A DNA stretch of 12,473 nt from CAZMZF01 sp964570765 (GTDB lineage: Bacteria > Zixibacteria > MSB-5A5 > RBG-16-43-9): NCBI GenBank assembly GCA_964570765.1, contig CAZMZF010000042.1:1-12473 (forward strand), read 5' to 3'. This document shows, piece after piece, positions 1 through 6,343 of the stretch. The position numbers were made by a program, and so were the translations under genes. The notes beneath the pieces were generated by a model, which was not told the DNA's origin, ran no database searches, and was given only the letters and a program-made list of their open reading frames with translations. Position 1 is the stretch's first letter. Every line of letters starts with the position of its first letter.

Positions 1-48
1 AATAAGGATGTGTCAGTCAAAAACGTTTCTTTACCTAGGAAGAAATGA
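1..48 (+). CDS. 3' end of an upstream gene (partial)
   Basis: Frame 1 is open from the window edge and ends at a TGA at 46-48, giving a C-terminus reading NKDVSVKNVSLPRKK. The stop overlaps the ATG of the next gene in an ATGA arrangement (45-48), which is typical of translationally coupled genes in one operon. The piece is far too short to name. Regulators of the downstream type are sometimes preceded by a protein kinase or sensor gene, but nothing here shows that. The call rests on the overlap and the open frame only. Confidence 0.5.
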   Translation, partial: NKDVSVKNVSLPRKK

Positions 49-2939
49 AGGAGAAATTAGAAGGTTTTTCTTTAAATGAAAGACTTGAGCAGATAGAGCA
101 CCTCTTAGAAAAAGATAAGTATAAAGAGGCATGGCTTGGGCTCAAGGAGGTTGAAACCCAAGGAGATTTAAATACCAGCTCTTTGGACAAGGGGTTATAC
201 TATTATCTTTCCGCAGTGGCGTTATATGCTCTGGGCAGATACGGAGAGTCCTTAGAAAATGGGGAAAGGGCTTTTGAGCTCTACAAAAATACCATAGAGA
301 ATAAAAGGATTTCCCAGGTACAAACCATACTGGGTAAATCTTATCTTGCCTTAGGGAGATTGAAACAGGCAGAAAATGAGTTCAGGGATTCAGTTGCGAC
401 CTGCAGGAGGATAGATGAAGAAAAGGGGATTATACTGAGCTATAATAAACTGGCTCAGATATGTTTCATCCGTTCAGATTATGTGCGAGCCATAGAGTAT
501 CTAAAGGAATGCATCCCTTATCTGGAAAAAAGCAAGGATTGGGTAACCCTCGGAGTATTCCAGAGGAACTTAGGTAGAATTTACACCTTAACCGGTGAAC
601 TGGACTTAGCTGAAAAGCATCTTTTGTTCAACCTAAAGGAAACCAAGAAAGCCGGTCAAGAAATAAATTTAGCTCGTAGCCTCCTCTCCCTGGGTTATCT
701 TAAGCTTTTAAAAAGAGAGTTTAAAAGATCCTCTTCCTACTTTCTTCGAGCCTTTCAGCTTCTGAGCAGAAACGAATCCTTAAGAGATTTAGCCATCTAT
801 TACGAGTATCAGGGGGAACTTCATTTTCAACAGAAAAGATTAGAGGAGGCCAAATCCAGTTTTCTGAAAGCCATAGAGATCGGAGAAAAAATAGCCCCGG
901 AGGGTGGCATTATCAGCCAGAGTTACAGACTTTTAGCTGAGCTGGATTTAAAAAGAAAAGATCCGGAAAAAGCCTCAGAGGATGTGGAGAAATCCTTAAA
1001 AGTTTCAAAAGCCTTAGGTGAAAAATTAGAGGAGGGGTTAGCTTATAAGATCTCAGGCGAGATCTATAGCCTTAAAAATGAAAAGGATAAATCCAGAGAA
1101 GCCTTTGAGAAAAGCGTTACCCTGTTAGAGGAGATCAATGCCAGATATGAGCAGATTAAAGTTTACCTCTCCTTATCTTTTAGCCAGGGTTTCGATTATC
1201 CGGAGAAACTGAATTACCTGGGAAAGGCTAAGAAGCTCTCAACTGAATTGAATTTGAGATATTTTGAAGGATTGATTGAGCTTGCCCGGGCCAGGCTTGA
1301 TTTTGAATCTGGTAATCTTGAGAACTCCCTCTATGCCCTGGATAAAGCGGTAAAAATATTTGCGGAGCTTAAAGAAGAAGAGAACCTTTCCCTTTGTGGA
1401 AATCTGCGTGAGGAGATAGAAGGGAGTTTAAGTCAAAAAAGCCTTTCTGCAGAAAATGAATTTAAGCTTTTCCGAAAGTACTTTTCTGATACCGAATATA
1501 AAAATGTACAGGAAGGAAGCCTGGATGAAAGATTAGGGGTTTTGGCTTCTAAGACTCAGGCGGAAAGAGGGTTCATAGTCTATAGAAATGGCGCAGCCGA
1601 AGAGTCTACCTTCCCTTCACTTTATAACATAGAATCAGATAAAGCTAAAAATTTAACCAGGAGTTTGGTCCCCTCGAATTCCTTTAATACCTCCCCTGCT
1701 GATAACCAAGACCAATCCTTCAAACCTTTAATCTTTACTCATCCCTCTTCCATTCAGAAGGTTTTGGAAAATGGAAAGATTAACTCTCTTCTCCTCATAC
1801 CACTTATTACCGGGGAAGAGATTTGTGGTTTCATCTATCTTGATCGGGTTAATAATTTTTCATCCTTCACCCAGAAAGAGCTGAACTTTGCAGTAGCCTT
1901 TGCTGACCTGGTAGCTTTGAAACTCTCTGAGCTTCAGAAGAAAAATTTGCAGGAAGATAATCTAAGGTTAAGAAAGCTTTTGGAAGAAAGGTGCTCTTTC
2001 TCCCAGATTATAACTCGCAACAGTCAGATGCTTAAGATCTTGTGGAAACTGGAGCAAATTAAGGATACTAATCTTTCGGTCCTTTTCGAAGGGGAGACTG
2101 GAACAGGGAAGGATTTCTTGGCTAAGGCATTGCATTATTCCAGCAGCCGGAAAGATAAGAATTTTGTGGCAGTAAACTGTGCGGCTCTGCCTGAGCCTTT
2201 GTTAGAATCCGAGCTTTTCGGGCATAAGAAAGGTTCCTATACTGGTGCCACCTTTGATAAAAAAGGGCTTTTCGAGGAAGCGGATGGTGGAACTCTTTAT
2301 TTAGATGAGATCGGAGATTTAAGCCCATCTATTCAGGTAAAGCTACTCCGGGTCTTGGAGGAGAAGGTTATCACCCGCTTAGGAGAGACCAAACCCAAGA
2401 AGATCGACATCCGGATTGTCGCTTCCACTAATAAGAACTTAGAAGAGGAGGTTGCACAAGGTCGCTTCCGCAAAGACCTCTATTTCAGATTAAATGCAGT
2501 GAATCTCAAGCTTCTTCCTTTAAGGGAAAGAAAAGAAGATATACCTCTTTTAGTTGACTATTTTATAAAAACTCATTCTAAAGGAGACCAAAAGGCGCTC
2601 TCTTTAAAACCTTTGATCTTAGAGCTCTGCTCTGAATATGATTGGCCCGGGAATGTACGGGAGTTAGAAAATGAGACCAAGCGTATCTTAGCTTATAGCC
2701 AGAGCGACGAATTCAAGTTGGAAGAGCTACTCTCGGATAAGTTCCCTCTGCCCAAAGAATTCAAAAAAGAGAGTCTATCTTTATATGAGAGGCTCTCTTT
2801 ATTAGAGAAACAGTATATCCTCAAGGCCTTGATTGAAAATCAATGGGTGAAAAAATTTGCGGCTCAATCCCTGAAAATACCTGAGTCCAGCCTGAGGTTT
2901 AAGATGAAACAACATCAGCTCCAAGTCCCTCAAAAGTAA
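45..2939 (+). CDS. TPR-GAF-AAA+ sigma54-dependent transcriptional activator with Fis-type HTH
   Basis: This 964-residue cytoplasmic activator should bind upstream activating sites and use ATP hydrolysis to open sigma54-RNA polymerase promoters. Residues about 10-450 are tandem TPR-like helical pairs, likely a protein-binding sensor. About 480-640 resembles a GAF domain, followed by a short coiled coil. The AAA+ domain has Walker A GETGTGKD at 683-690, the sigma54-contact loop GSYTGA at 730-735 (canonical GAFTGA) and Walker B LYLDEIGD at 751-758. A WPGNVRELEN stretch follows, then a Fis-type helix-turn-helix over about the last 40 residues. There is no response-regulator receiver domain, so control is probably through TPR partners or a GAF ligand instead of aspartate phosphorylation. 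The ATG is fixed by an in-frame TAG at 36-38; AGGA at 37-40 is a close but usable ribosome site. It overlaps the preceding stop. I saw no obvious -24/-12 promoter in the window, so its targets are probably elsewhere. Confidence 0.93.
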   Translation: MKEKLEGFSLNERLEQIEHLLEKDKYKEAWLGLKEVETQGDLNTSSLDKGLYYYLSAVALYALGRYGESLENGERAFELYKNTIENKRISQVQTILGKSYLALGRLKQAENEFRDSVATCRRIDEEKGIILSYNKLAQICFIRSDYVRAIEYLKECIPYLEKSKDWVTLGVFQRNLGRIYTLTGELDLAEKHLLFNLKETKKAGQEINLARSLLSLGYLKLLKREFKRSSSYFLRAFQLLSRNESLRDLAIYYEYQGELHFQQKRLEEAKSSFLKAIEIGEKIAPEGGIISQSYRLLAELDLKRKDPEKASEDVEKSLKVSKALGEKLEEGLAYKISGEIYSLKNEKDKSREAFEKSVTLLEEINARYEQIKVYLSLSFSQGFDYPEKLNYLGKAKKLSTELNLRYFEGLIELARARLDFESGNLENSLYALDKAVKIFAELKEEENLSLCGNLREEIEGSLSQKSLSAENEFKLFRKYFSDTEYKNVQEGSLDERLGVLASKTQAERGFIVYRNGAAEESTFPSLYNIESDKAKNLTRSLVPSNSFNTSPADNQDQSFKPLIFTHPSSIQKVLENGKINSLLLIPLITGEEICGFIYLDRVNNFSSFTQKELNFAVAFADLVALKLSELQKKNLQEDNLRLRKLLEERCSFSQIITRNSQMLKILWKLEQIKDTNLSVLFEGETGTGKDFLAKALHYSSSRKDKNFVAVNCAALPEPLLESELFGHKKGSYTGATFDKKGLFEEADGGTLYLDEIGDLSPSIQVKLLRVLEEKVITRLGETKPKKIDIRIVASTNKNLEEEVAQGRFRKDLYFRLNAVNLKLLPLRERKEDIPLLVDYFIKTHSKGDQKALSLKPLILELCSEYDWPGNVRELENETKRILAYSQSDEFKLEELLSDKFPLPKEFKKESLSLYERLSLLEKQYILKALIENQWVKKFAAQSLKIPESSLRFKMKQHQLQVPQK

Positions 2940-2972
2940 AACCCTCAAATCGATTAACAATATTTTTTACTA

Positions 2973-3027
2973 TGTAGTTGCCCAATTCATTGGGTTTTTT
3001 TATAGCTCGATAAATCGAGCAACTACA
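2973..3027. repeat. Nested palindromic repeat
   Basis: An outer 8-bp inverted repeat (TGTAGTTG at 2973-2980, CAACTACA at 3020-3027) encloses two inner hairpins: CCCAA/TTGGG at 2981-2994 and GCTCGAT/ATCGAGC at 3005-3020. This compact cruciform resembles the dispersed small palindromic repeats found in many poorly cultured bacteria. Its first hairpin also serves as a terminator. Confidence 0.65.
2980..3001 (+). terminator. Rho-independent terminator of the sigma54 activator gene
   Basis: The hairpin CCCAA-ttca-TTGGG (2981-2994) is followed directly by seven T residues (2995-3001), about 40 bases after the stop codon of the activator. The stem is short but the position and T-run are right. It would separate the activator from the tRNA gene. 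Confidence 0.7.
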
Positions 3028-3044
3028 TTTCTAAACAGGTTTAT

Positions 3045-3072
3045 GTAAAGCTAAAGCTTTACACTCCAGTGT
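3045..3072. repeat. Pair of small adjacent inverted repeats
   Basis: GTAAAGCT/AGCTTTAC (3045-3062, 2-base spacer) is followed at once by ACACT/AGTGT (3061-3072). They lie between the activator terminator and the tRNA promoter. They are part of the small-hairpin style seen in the spacers of this window; no function is evident. Confidence 0.5.
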
Positions 3073-3107
3073 GAAGTTAATATTCTATAAGGTTAAATGG
3101 AAAAAGC

Positions 3108-3137
3108 TTGACATTAATCGTTCCGGAGCACTATATT
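3108..3137 (+). promoter_or_regulatory. Sigma70-type promoter for tRNA-Lys
   Basis: A perfect TTGACA at 3108-3113 and TATATT at 3132-3137 are separated by 18 bases. Transcription would start near 3144, about 65 bases upstream of the tRNA gene. This is the strongest promoter-like sequence in the window and fits a constitutive tRNA gene. Confidence 0.75.
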
Positions 3138-3208
3138 TGCACGAAGATTGAGTTGTTTTGAATTACATAGCCAGACTTTTGGAGTTTGGTTAACATTATA
3201 GATAAATT

Positions 3209-3284
3209 GCGCCTTTAGCTCAGCTGGTAGAGCAACTGACTCTTAATCAGTGGGTCGCAGGTTCGATTCCTGCAAGGCGCACCA
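3209..3284 (+). tRNA. tRNA-Lys (anticodon CTT), CCA encoded
   Basis: A full cloverleaf folds by eye. The acceptor stem GCGCCTT/AAGGCGC is perfect over 7 bp, the D stem is GCTC/GAGC, and the anticodon stem ACTGA/TCAGT encloses the loop CTCTTAA with anticodon CTT. The variable loop has 5 bases and the T stem is GCAGG/CCTGC with loop TTCGATT. The discriminator is A3281 and CCA is at 3282-3284. The gene reads AAG codons. Its 3' half is the integration target of the island that follows, and it remains intact because the island restores that half. The CCA appears to come from the island side (see findings). Confidence 0.97.
3239..3281 (+). repeat. Proximal attachment site (tRNA-Lys 3' half)
   Basis: These 43 bases, from the anticodon stem/loop to the discriminator base, recur without mismatch at 6344-6386 in the same orientation. 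Flanking bases differ on both sides (G3238 against C6343, C3282 against G6387). A long exact repeat beginning at the anticodon loop and ending at the tRNA end is the classic product of tyrosine-integrase insertion into a tRNA gene. Confidence 0.9.
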
Positions 3285-3317
3285 ATAACTTAGGTGGGGC
3301 GATTTGATTAGATTATC

Positions 3318-3336
3318 AAAAATCAGGCGAACTCTT
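3318..3336 (+). repeat. Putative recombinase arm site, tRNA-proximal copy
   Basis: AAAAATCAGGCGAACTCTT begins 37 bases after the proximal attachment repeat. Its last 16 bases match 6261-6276 at 14 positions in direct orientation, and an inverted relative lies at 6311-6328. A nearby TTTGAT...ATCAAA inverted repeat (3303-3320) has a shorter counterpart, TTTGA-TTG-TCAAA, at the far end. Confidence 0.5.
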
Positions 3337-3342
3337 CTTCGC
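3327..3342 (-). terminator. Possible terminator of the island genes
   Basis: Read on the minus strand, GCGAA-gaagag-TTCGC is a 5-bp hairpin followed by a short T-rich stretch (CTGATTTTTGAT), just after the stop of the small secreted-protein gene. The stem is weak and it overlaps the putative arm site, so this is tentative. Confidence 0.35.
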
Positions 3343-3345
3343 TAT

Positions 3346-3675
3346 TTACAGGTCTGTTAAAGTAGCTGTTACTGTCTTCCGCACTTGGCTCGCCGTACCA
3401 GAGGTGGCCGCGACGGACAGTGTATAAGTTATCTTCTTGGTAATCCCGTTGGTGTCCACAGCTCGTGGTGCGGCATTACCCGCACCGGCGACTGGTTGGG
3501 AACCCACAGTTGTGCCATTAACGACCAAGGTGGCAGGATTCCCACTAACGGAAATCTCGTTAGTAGCACGGACCTCGAATGTAACTACTTGTTGAGCGGT
3601 GTTCCCGGTTATTGCTAGGTTGTACAGAATAAGCGCAAGCCCTAGCGCAACCGCACTAACTATAAGCTTTCTCAC
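3346..3675 (-). CDS. Small secreted protein with beta-rich mature domain
   Basis: This 109-residue protein has a basic N-terminus (MRK), a hydrophobic stretch at about 4-22 and a small-residue region near 24-27, fitting a Sec signal peptide. The mature part is rich in Thr, Val, Ala and Gly, with alternating beta-like stretches and no cysteines. I recall longer secreted proteins in uncultured bacteria with similar phrases (SVSGNP near residue 43, TNGxxKKIT near residue 75) and more sequence between them, so this could be a shortened member; that is memory only. It starts with GTG at 3675: the ATG at 3677 is out of frame and runs straight into a stop. No Shine-Dalgarno is visible, but a promoter sits so close that the mRNA may be nearly leaderless. 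The gene is visibly more GC-rich than its neighbours. It is the last gene of the island and need not share a job with the TIR genes. Function unknown. Confidence 0.7.
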   Translation of the reverse strand: MRKLIVSAVALGLALILYNLAITGNTAQQVVTFEVRATNEISVSGNPATLVVNGTTVGSQPVAGAGNAAPRAVDTNGITKKITYTLSVAATSGTASQVRKTVTATLTDL

Positions 3676-3684
3676 ATTATAATT

Positions 3685-3712
3685 AATATAAGCATTCTAC
3701 GTTAAAAGTCAA
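3685..3712 (-). promoter_or_regulatory. Promoter of the small secreted-protein gene
   Basis: On the minus strand, TTGACT (3712-3707) and TATATT (3690-3685) are separated by 16 bases. The predicted start of transcription is around 3678, only a few bases before the GTG codon at 3675. This suggests a very short or absent leader, and that the gene can be expressed apart from the TIR genes upstream. Confidence 0.55.
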
Positions 3713-3740
3713 GTCCTTTTTTTCAAAAAACATCTAAGAA

Positions 3741-4433
3741 TCAAGGTCCAATCAAGTGAATGAATTTCCCAAGCAGTTCCTTCGTGAGTTGCCATAGTTT
3801 ACTTGCTTCTGCTGGAGCCATAGCGAGCCCCATCGCTATTGTTATAAGAACACCTATGCAGGTATGCACCCAATCAAGGCGTGGCTGACGTTTTGCTGCG
3901 TCTGCTAAATAATCCAGTTTTGAACGAACAAATTCGTTCTGTTGAGTAGTTAGCTTGAACTGTTTCTTTATTTCGTCAGTTAGTAAACGAAGTGCCTCAC
4001 CAATCTGGTCTGCTTCGTATGCAGGGATAGGCTCATTTAATAACTTGGCGGGAGGTACTAGTGAGAATGTGGCCTGATACTTCTTTATCTCTAGCCACAG
4101 GTCAGGAGCATCGATTTCACGTTTTAGAACTGAAGCCCATTCTCGAGCGTCTGCTGCTTGGGCACTCCAACTGTCTGCAAAATGATCTTCAACCGCCTTT
4201 TCTTTTCCAGGAGAAAAGCTGGAATAGTGAATAAGTGTACCTAGGTAATTTCTGAAATCAAACTGAAAGTAGAAGTGCCCATCTCTGTACTTTAATCTCG
4301 ACACAGTCAAGGGAGGATGAATTATGCCTTCTTCTTCTGACCACGAAAAGTCAGCAGGTTCTAGCCCAATATCCAAGAGGATCTTATATATCCAATTCTT
4401 TTGGGTTTTTAATAGTAAATTCTTCTCTGGCAT
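3741..4433 (-). CDS. Hypothetical protein with C-terminal membrane helix, beside TIR gene
   Basis: This is a 230-residue protein of unknown function. The N-terminal half looks alpha/beta and is rich in aromatic and acidic residues. The middle (about 135-185) is predicted helical. Near residues 188-205 a hydrophobic stretch following DWVHT looks like a single membrane helix, after which a short amphipathic tail ends the protein. I recall the pattern of a charged helix, then DW, one hydrophobic helix and a short tail at the end of unrelated-looking hypothetical proteins in accessory regions, but cannot name a family. I start it at the ATG at 4433, since AAGGGA at 4447-4442 gives 8-base spacing; a TTG codon directly before it (4436) is the alternative. 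It lies 102 bases downstream of the TIR gene on the same strand and is likely co-transcribed. It may be a membrane-acting partner; this is inference. Confidence 0.8.
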   Translation of the reverse strand: MPEKNLLLKTQKNWIYKILLDIGLEPADFSWSEEEGIIHPPLTVSRLKYRDGHFYFQFDFRNYLGTLIHYSSFSPGKEKAVEDHFADSWSAQAADAREWASVLKREIDAPDLWLEIKKYQATFSLVPPAKLLNEPIPAYEADQIGEALRLLTDEIKKQFKLTTQQNEFVRSKLDYLADAAKRQPRLDWVHTCIGVLITIAMGLAMAPAEASKLWQLTKELLGKFIHLIGP

Positions 4434-4535
4434 CAATTATTTCCCTTGCAGAATTTAGTGCAATTTACTGCCTGCCTCTAATATGCCATAGGGGCTTTGA
4501 GTGGTTCAGGAAGTCCAGAAAAAGTCCGGTCTCTA

Positions 4536-5273
4536 TCACTCAAATTTTAATCTATATAATTCTATTAGTTCAGATAGCTCTTTTTTTCTAACGGGATCAA
4601 TGTCTTTATCATGTTTCGAAATTAACTCTTTCAGAAAGCTATGGGCTTTCCAAGATTTGTGAACCTGCGTTTGCTCTATGCTTCCTCTGACAATCTCATT
4701 AATCTGGTCCTTGGAAAAATCGTCGAGTTTTGACAATAATTGGGCTTTATCTGCTGCGTCTACGAAGCTGGTGCTCCCGACGAATGACTTGATAAGACAG
4801 TCCTGAAGATTATCTTTCAGATTCTTATTATTGAAGATTGATTCAATAATCTTAAGACTCGAATCAATACATGAGTACGTATTGTTTTCATACTCGTCAA
4901 TTTCTATTACATATTCGAATTTTAAAGCCTGAATCCTAGAAATAAACCCGTAAGGGTCAATGTCGACTTTGAGAGGAATAATAAATTTTTCATCTCCAAA
5001 TGCTATTCCTGTTTCTTGGTCAGTCCACTCAGACCCCTGGAAGTTCTTTGTCAATAATGGAAGAAACACATCGCTTTGTTTCAATTCTCTAATTATTTCT
5101 TCTTGCCATTTAGCGCTTGGAGTAATATCCTCGTGGGCCAAGAAAACTTCCATGCCGTATTGCTCCAAGCACTGCTTGATTGCTCCAGCTATTTCTTTAT
5201 CACGTGTAGAGTAACTCACAAAAACTCTTAAAGATTTACCAATAAAGACCTTTGATTCATTCTCTTCTTCCAT
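4536..5273 (-). CDS. TIR-domain protein
   Basis: This is a 245-residue protein with no signal peptide, so cytoplasmic. Residues about 15-115 form a TIR domain. Strand A is LRVFVSYSTRDKE (15-27), the next strand is MEVFLAHEDITPS (41-53), followed by the helix with W56, then SDVFLPLLT (67-75), SEWTDQETGIAFG (81-93) and FIIPLKVD (97-104). E87 in the WTDQE segment occupies the place of the catalytic glutamate of NAD+-cleaving TIR enzymes, so NADase or cyclic ADP-ribose-type activity is plausible. Residues about 120-245 are mostly helical and match nothing I recognise; they may sense a trigger or drive oligomerisation. Bacterial TIR proteins are frequent effectors or signal producers in phage defence (Thoeris, CBASS, Pycsar, short Argonaute systems), but no partner of those known systems is present. 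AAAGGGA just before the ATG is a ribosome site with tight spacing. It lies 44 bases after the membrane coiled-coil gene. The domain call is firm, the defence role inferred. Confidence 0.9.
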   Translation of the reverse strand: MEEENESKVFIGKSLRVFVSYSTRDKEIAGAIKQCLEQYGMEVFLAHEDITPSAKWQEEIIRELKQSDVFLPLLTKNFQGSEWTDQETGIAFGDEKFIIPLKVDIDPYGFISRIQALKFEYVIEIDEYENNTYSCIDSSLKIIESIFNNKNLKDNLQDCLIKSFVGSTSFVDAADKAQLLSKLDDFSKDQINEIVRGSIEQTQVHKSWKAHSFLKELISKHDKDIDPVRKKELSELIELYRLKFE

Positions 5274-5317
5274 AATCCCTTTAAAAACGCAGATTCAAAT
5301 CCCTTAATTAGCTTGCT

Positions 5318-6025
5318 TCACCATCTCTTCTTTACTTCATTATCATCCATCATTCCAATCCGATATGCGCTGCTGTCCTCATTAAGGAAATATCTATAGA
5401 ATTTCTTTGCTTCATAAACCAGATTATATGCCGGCCATCTATATTTTGCATATGCTCTAATTAAAAAGTTTCCTCGATAGGATGGCATGAAAAAAACAAC
5501 AGTGACGGGAAGATTCTTACTGATTGCGGGGTATGTAAGTGGACGTACGATACTATCTATAGGAAATCGTTCCCTTTTTGAAATTATCAAAACCTCCACA
5601 TTTTCTGCATCAGCAGATCCATCATTTATAAAGTCTATGCATGCGGTTAAACCCGAGTCCGAAATGTCCGCCTTCGCGCTACGTATAGTTATTTTTGGTT
5701 TACCCTTTTCAAGCAAATCTTTTATTTGAGCTATCGATGTATTTCTTTCTACCACAAATGTGCTTTCCGCTAAGGCATAATCATCTCTCATAACACCTAG
5801 CTGACCACTCATCAGTTTATTCGCTTCTCTTGTCAATGCAAAAGCCGTGTCAAGCTTATTCACTGAGTCCCTTGTGAGTTTTATTTCTTGTTGCGTTTGG
5901 AAGCTATTCCACACCATTACAAGCAGGACCCCCATTGCAGTAATTAGGGCAATGCGCTCAGGCCATGACAGAGCTTTCTCATTCTCTTTCTTGATTACTT
6001 TAGAACTTTCAGGATATTGCTGCAT
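5318..6025 (-). CDS. Membrane-anchored coiled-coil protein of unknown function, first gene of the TIR cluster
   Basis: This is a 235-residue protein. Residues 1-21 are hydrophilic, about 23-40 form one hydrophobic membrane helix (starting RIALITAMG), and about 42-105 are a heptad-like coiled coil. About 108-200 looks like a beta-sandwich (alternating strands such as KITIRSAKADI, ENVEVLIIS, PVTVVFFM), and a charged tail ends the protein. The topology is probably a single-pass anchor; which side the large domain faces is unclear. No enzyme motif is visible and I do not recognise the family. It starts at the ATG at 6025; GTGGGG ten bases upstream is a weak ribosome site. It is first in the row of minus-strand island genes and 44 bases ahead of the TIR gene. 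An attractive reading is that it tethers or senses for the TIR protein at the membrane, but there is no direct evidence. Confidence 0.8.
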   Translation of the reverse strand: MQQYPESSKVIKKENEKALSWPERIALITAMGVLLVMVWNSFQTQQEIKLTRDSVNKLDTAFALTREANKLMSGQLGVMRDDYALAESTFVVERNTSIAQIKDLLEKGKPKITIRSAKADISDSGLTACIDFINDGSADAENVEVLIISKRERFPIDSIVRPLTYPAISKNLPVTVVFFMPSYRGNFLIRAYAKYRWPAYNLVYEAKKFYRYFLNEDSSAYRIGMMDDNEVKKRW

Positions 6026-6260
6026 CTATGACCCCACATTTTCTTAGACTATACCAAAGTCATCTTCAAAAATCAAGAAAAATAATTGTGCCAAAACATC
6101 CTGAAGATGGCGGCGATTCCGGCGCACGCTGAAAATAGTTGAAGAAAAAATTGCTTTTTTCAAGGAAAATAGGGATAACGTATGATAGGAGCAGAGATAT
6201 CATATGACGAATCCAGCATCCGGAAGTCCACAAAAAATTCCAAAACCGATTTCTTTAGTA

Positions 6261-6276
6261 AATTAGGTGAACTCTT
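6261..6276 (+). repeat. Putative recombinase arm site, distal direct copy
   Basis: AATTAGGTGAACTCTT matches the proximal motif at 3321-3336 at 14 of 16 positions in the same orientation. It ends 67 bases before the distal attachment repeat. Together with the inverted copy at 6311-6328 it forms an imperfect inverted pair. Confidence 0.5.
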
Positions 6277-6310
6277 TATTGTCTCACCTTCCTTCAACCG
6301 TTTGATTGTC

Positions 6311-6328
6311 AAAGAGTTACCTGATTTT
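6311..6328 (-). repeat. Putative recombinase arm site, distal inverted copy
   Basis: The minus strand reads AAAATCAGGTAACTCTTT, the proximal motif AAAATCAGGCGAACTCTT with a single-base gap and one substitution. It lies 15 bases from the distal attachment repeat, a distance usual for integrase arm or accessory sites. Confidence 0.5.
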
Positions 6329-6343
6329 GACCCCGTTCACCCC

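Larger units (their letters stand above)
6026..6343. other. Non-coding distal end of the island
   Basis: About 318 bases with no convincing gene; open frames here run across the displaced tRNA fragment and have no family signal. It should contain the promoter for the minus-strand TIR cluster, but I see no clear pair of hexamers. An A-run/T-run hairpin (TTGAAGAAAAAA, 4-base loop, TTTTTTCAA) lies at 6139-6163. The two putative arm sites and the TTTGA-TTG-TCAAA palindrome (6301-6313) lie close to the attachment repeat. GGAAGTCCAcAAAAA near 6225 resembles GGAAGTCCAgAAAAA near 4511, inside the island. Confidence 0.6.

Noticed and set aside
2122..2328. Minus-strand open frame inside the sigma54 activator
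   Set aside because: It lies opposite the conserved Walker and GSYTGA region and is a shadow of that coding strand.
2940..3208. Sigma54 (-24/-12) promoter as a local target of the activator
   Set aside because: No TGGCAC-N5-TTGC-like sequence was seen here or in the other spacers; the only clear promoter is sigma70-type for the tRNA.
4536..5273. Thoeris ThsB or a CBASS/Pycsar TIR effector
   Set aside because: No ThsA-like protein, cyclic nucleotide synthase or nucleotide-binding sensor domain is encoded beside it, so assignment to those systems is not supported.
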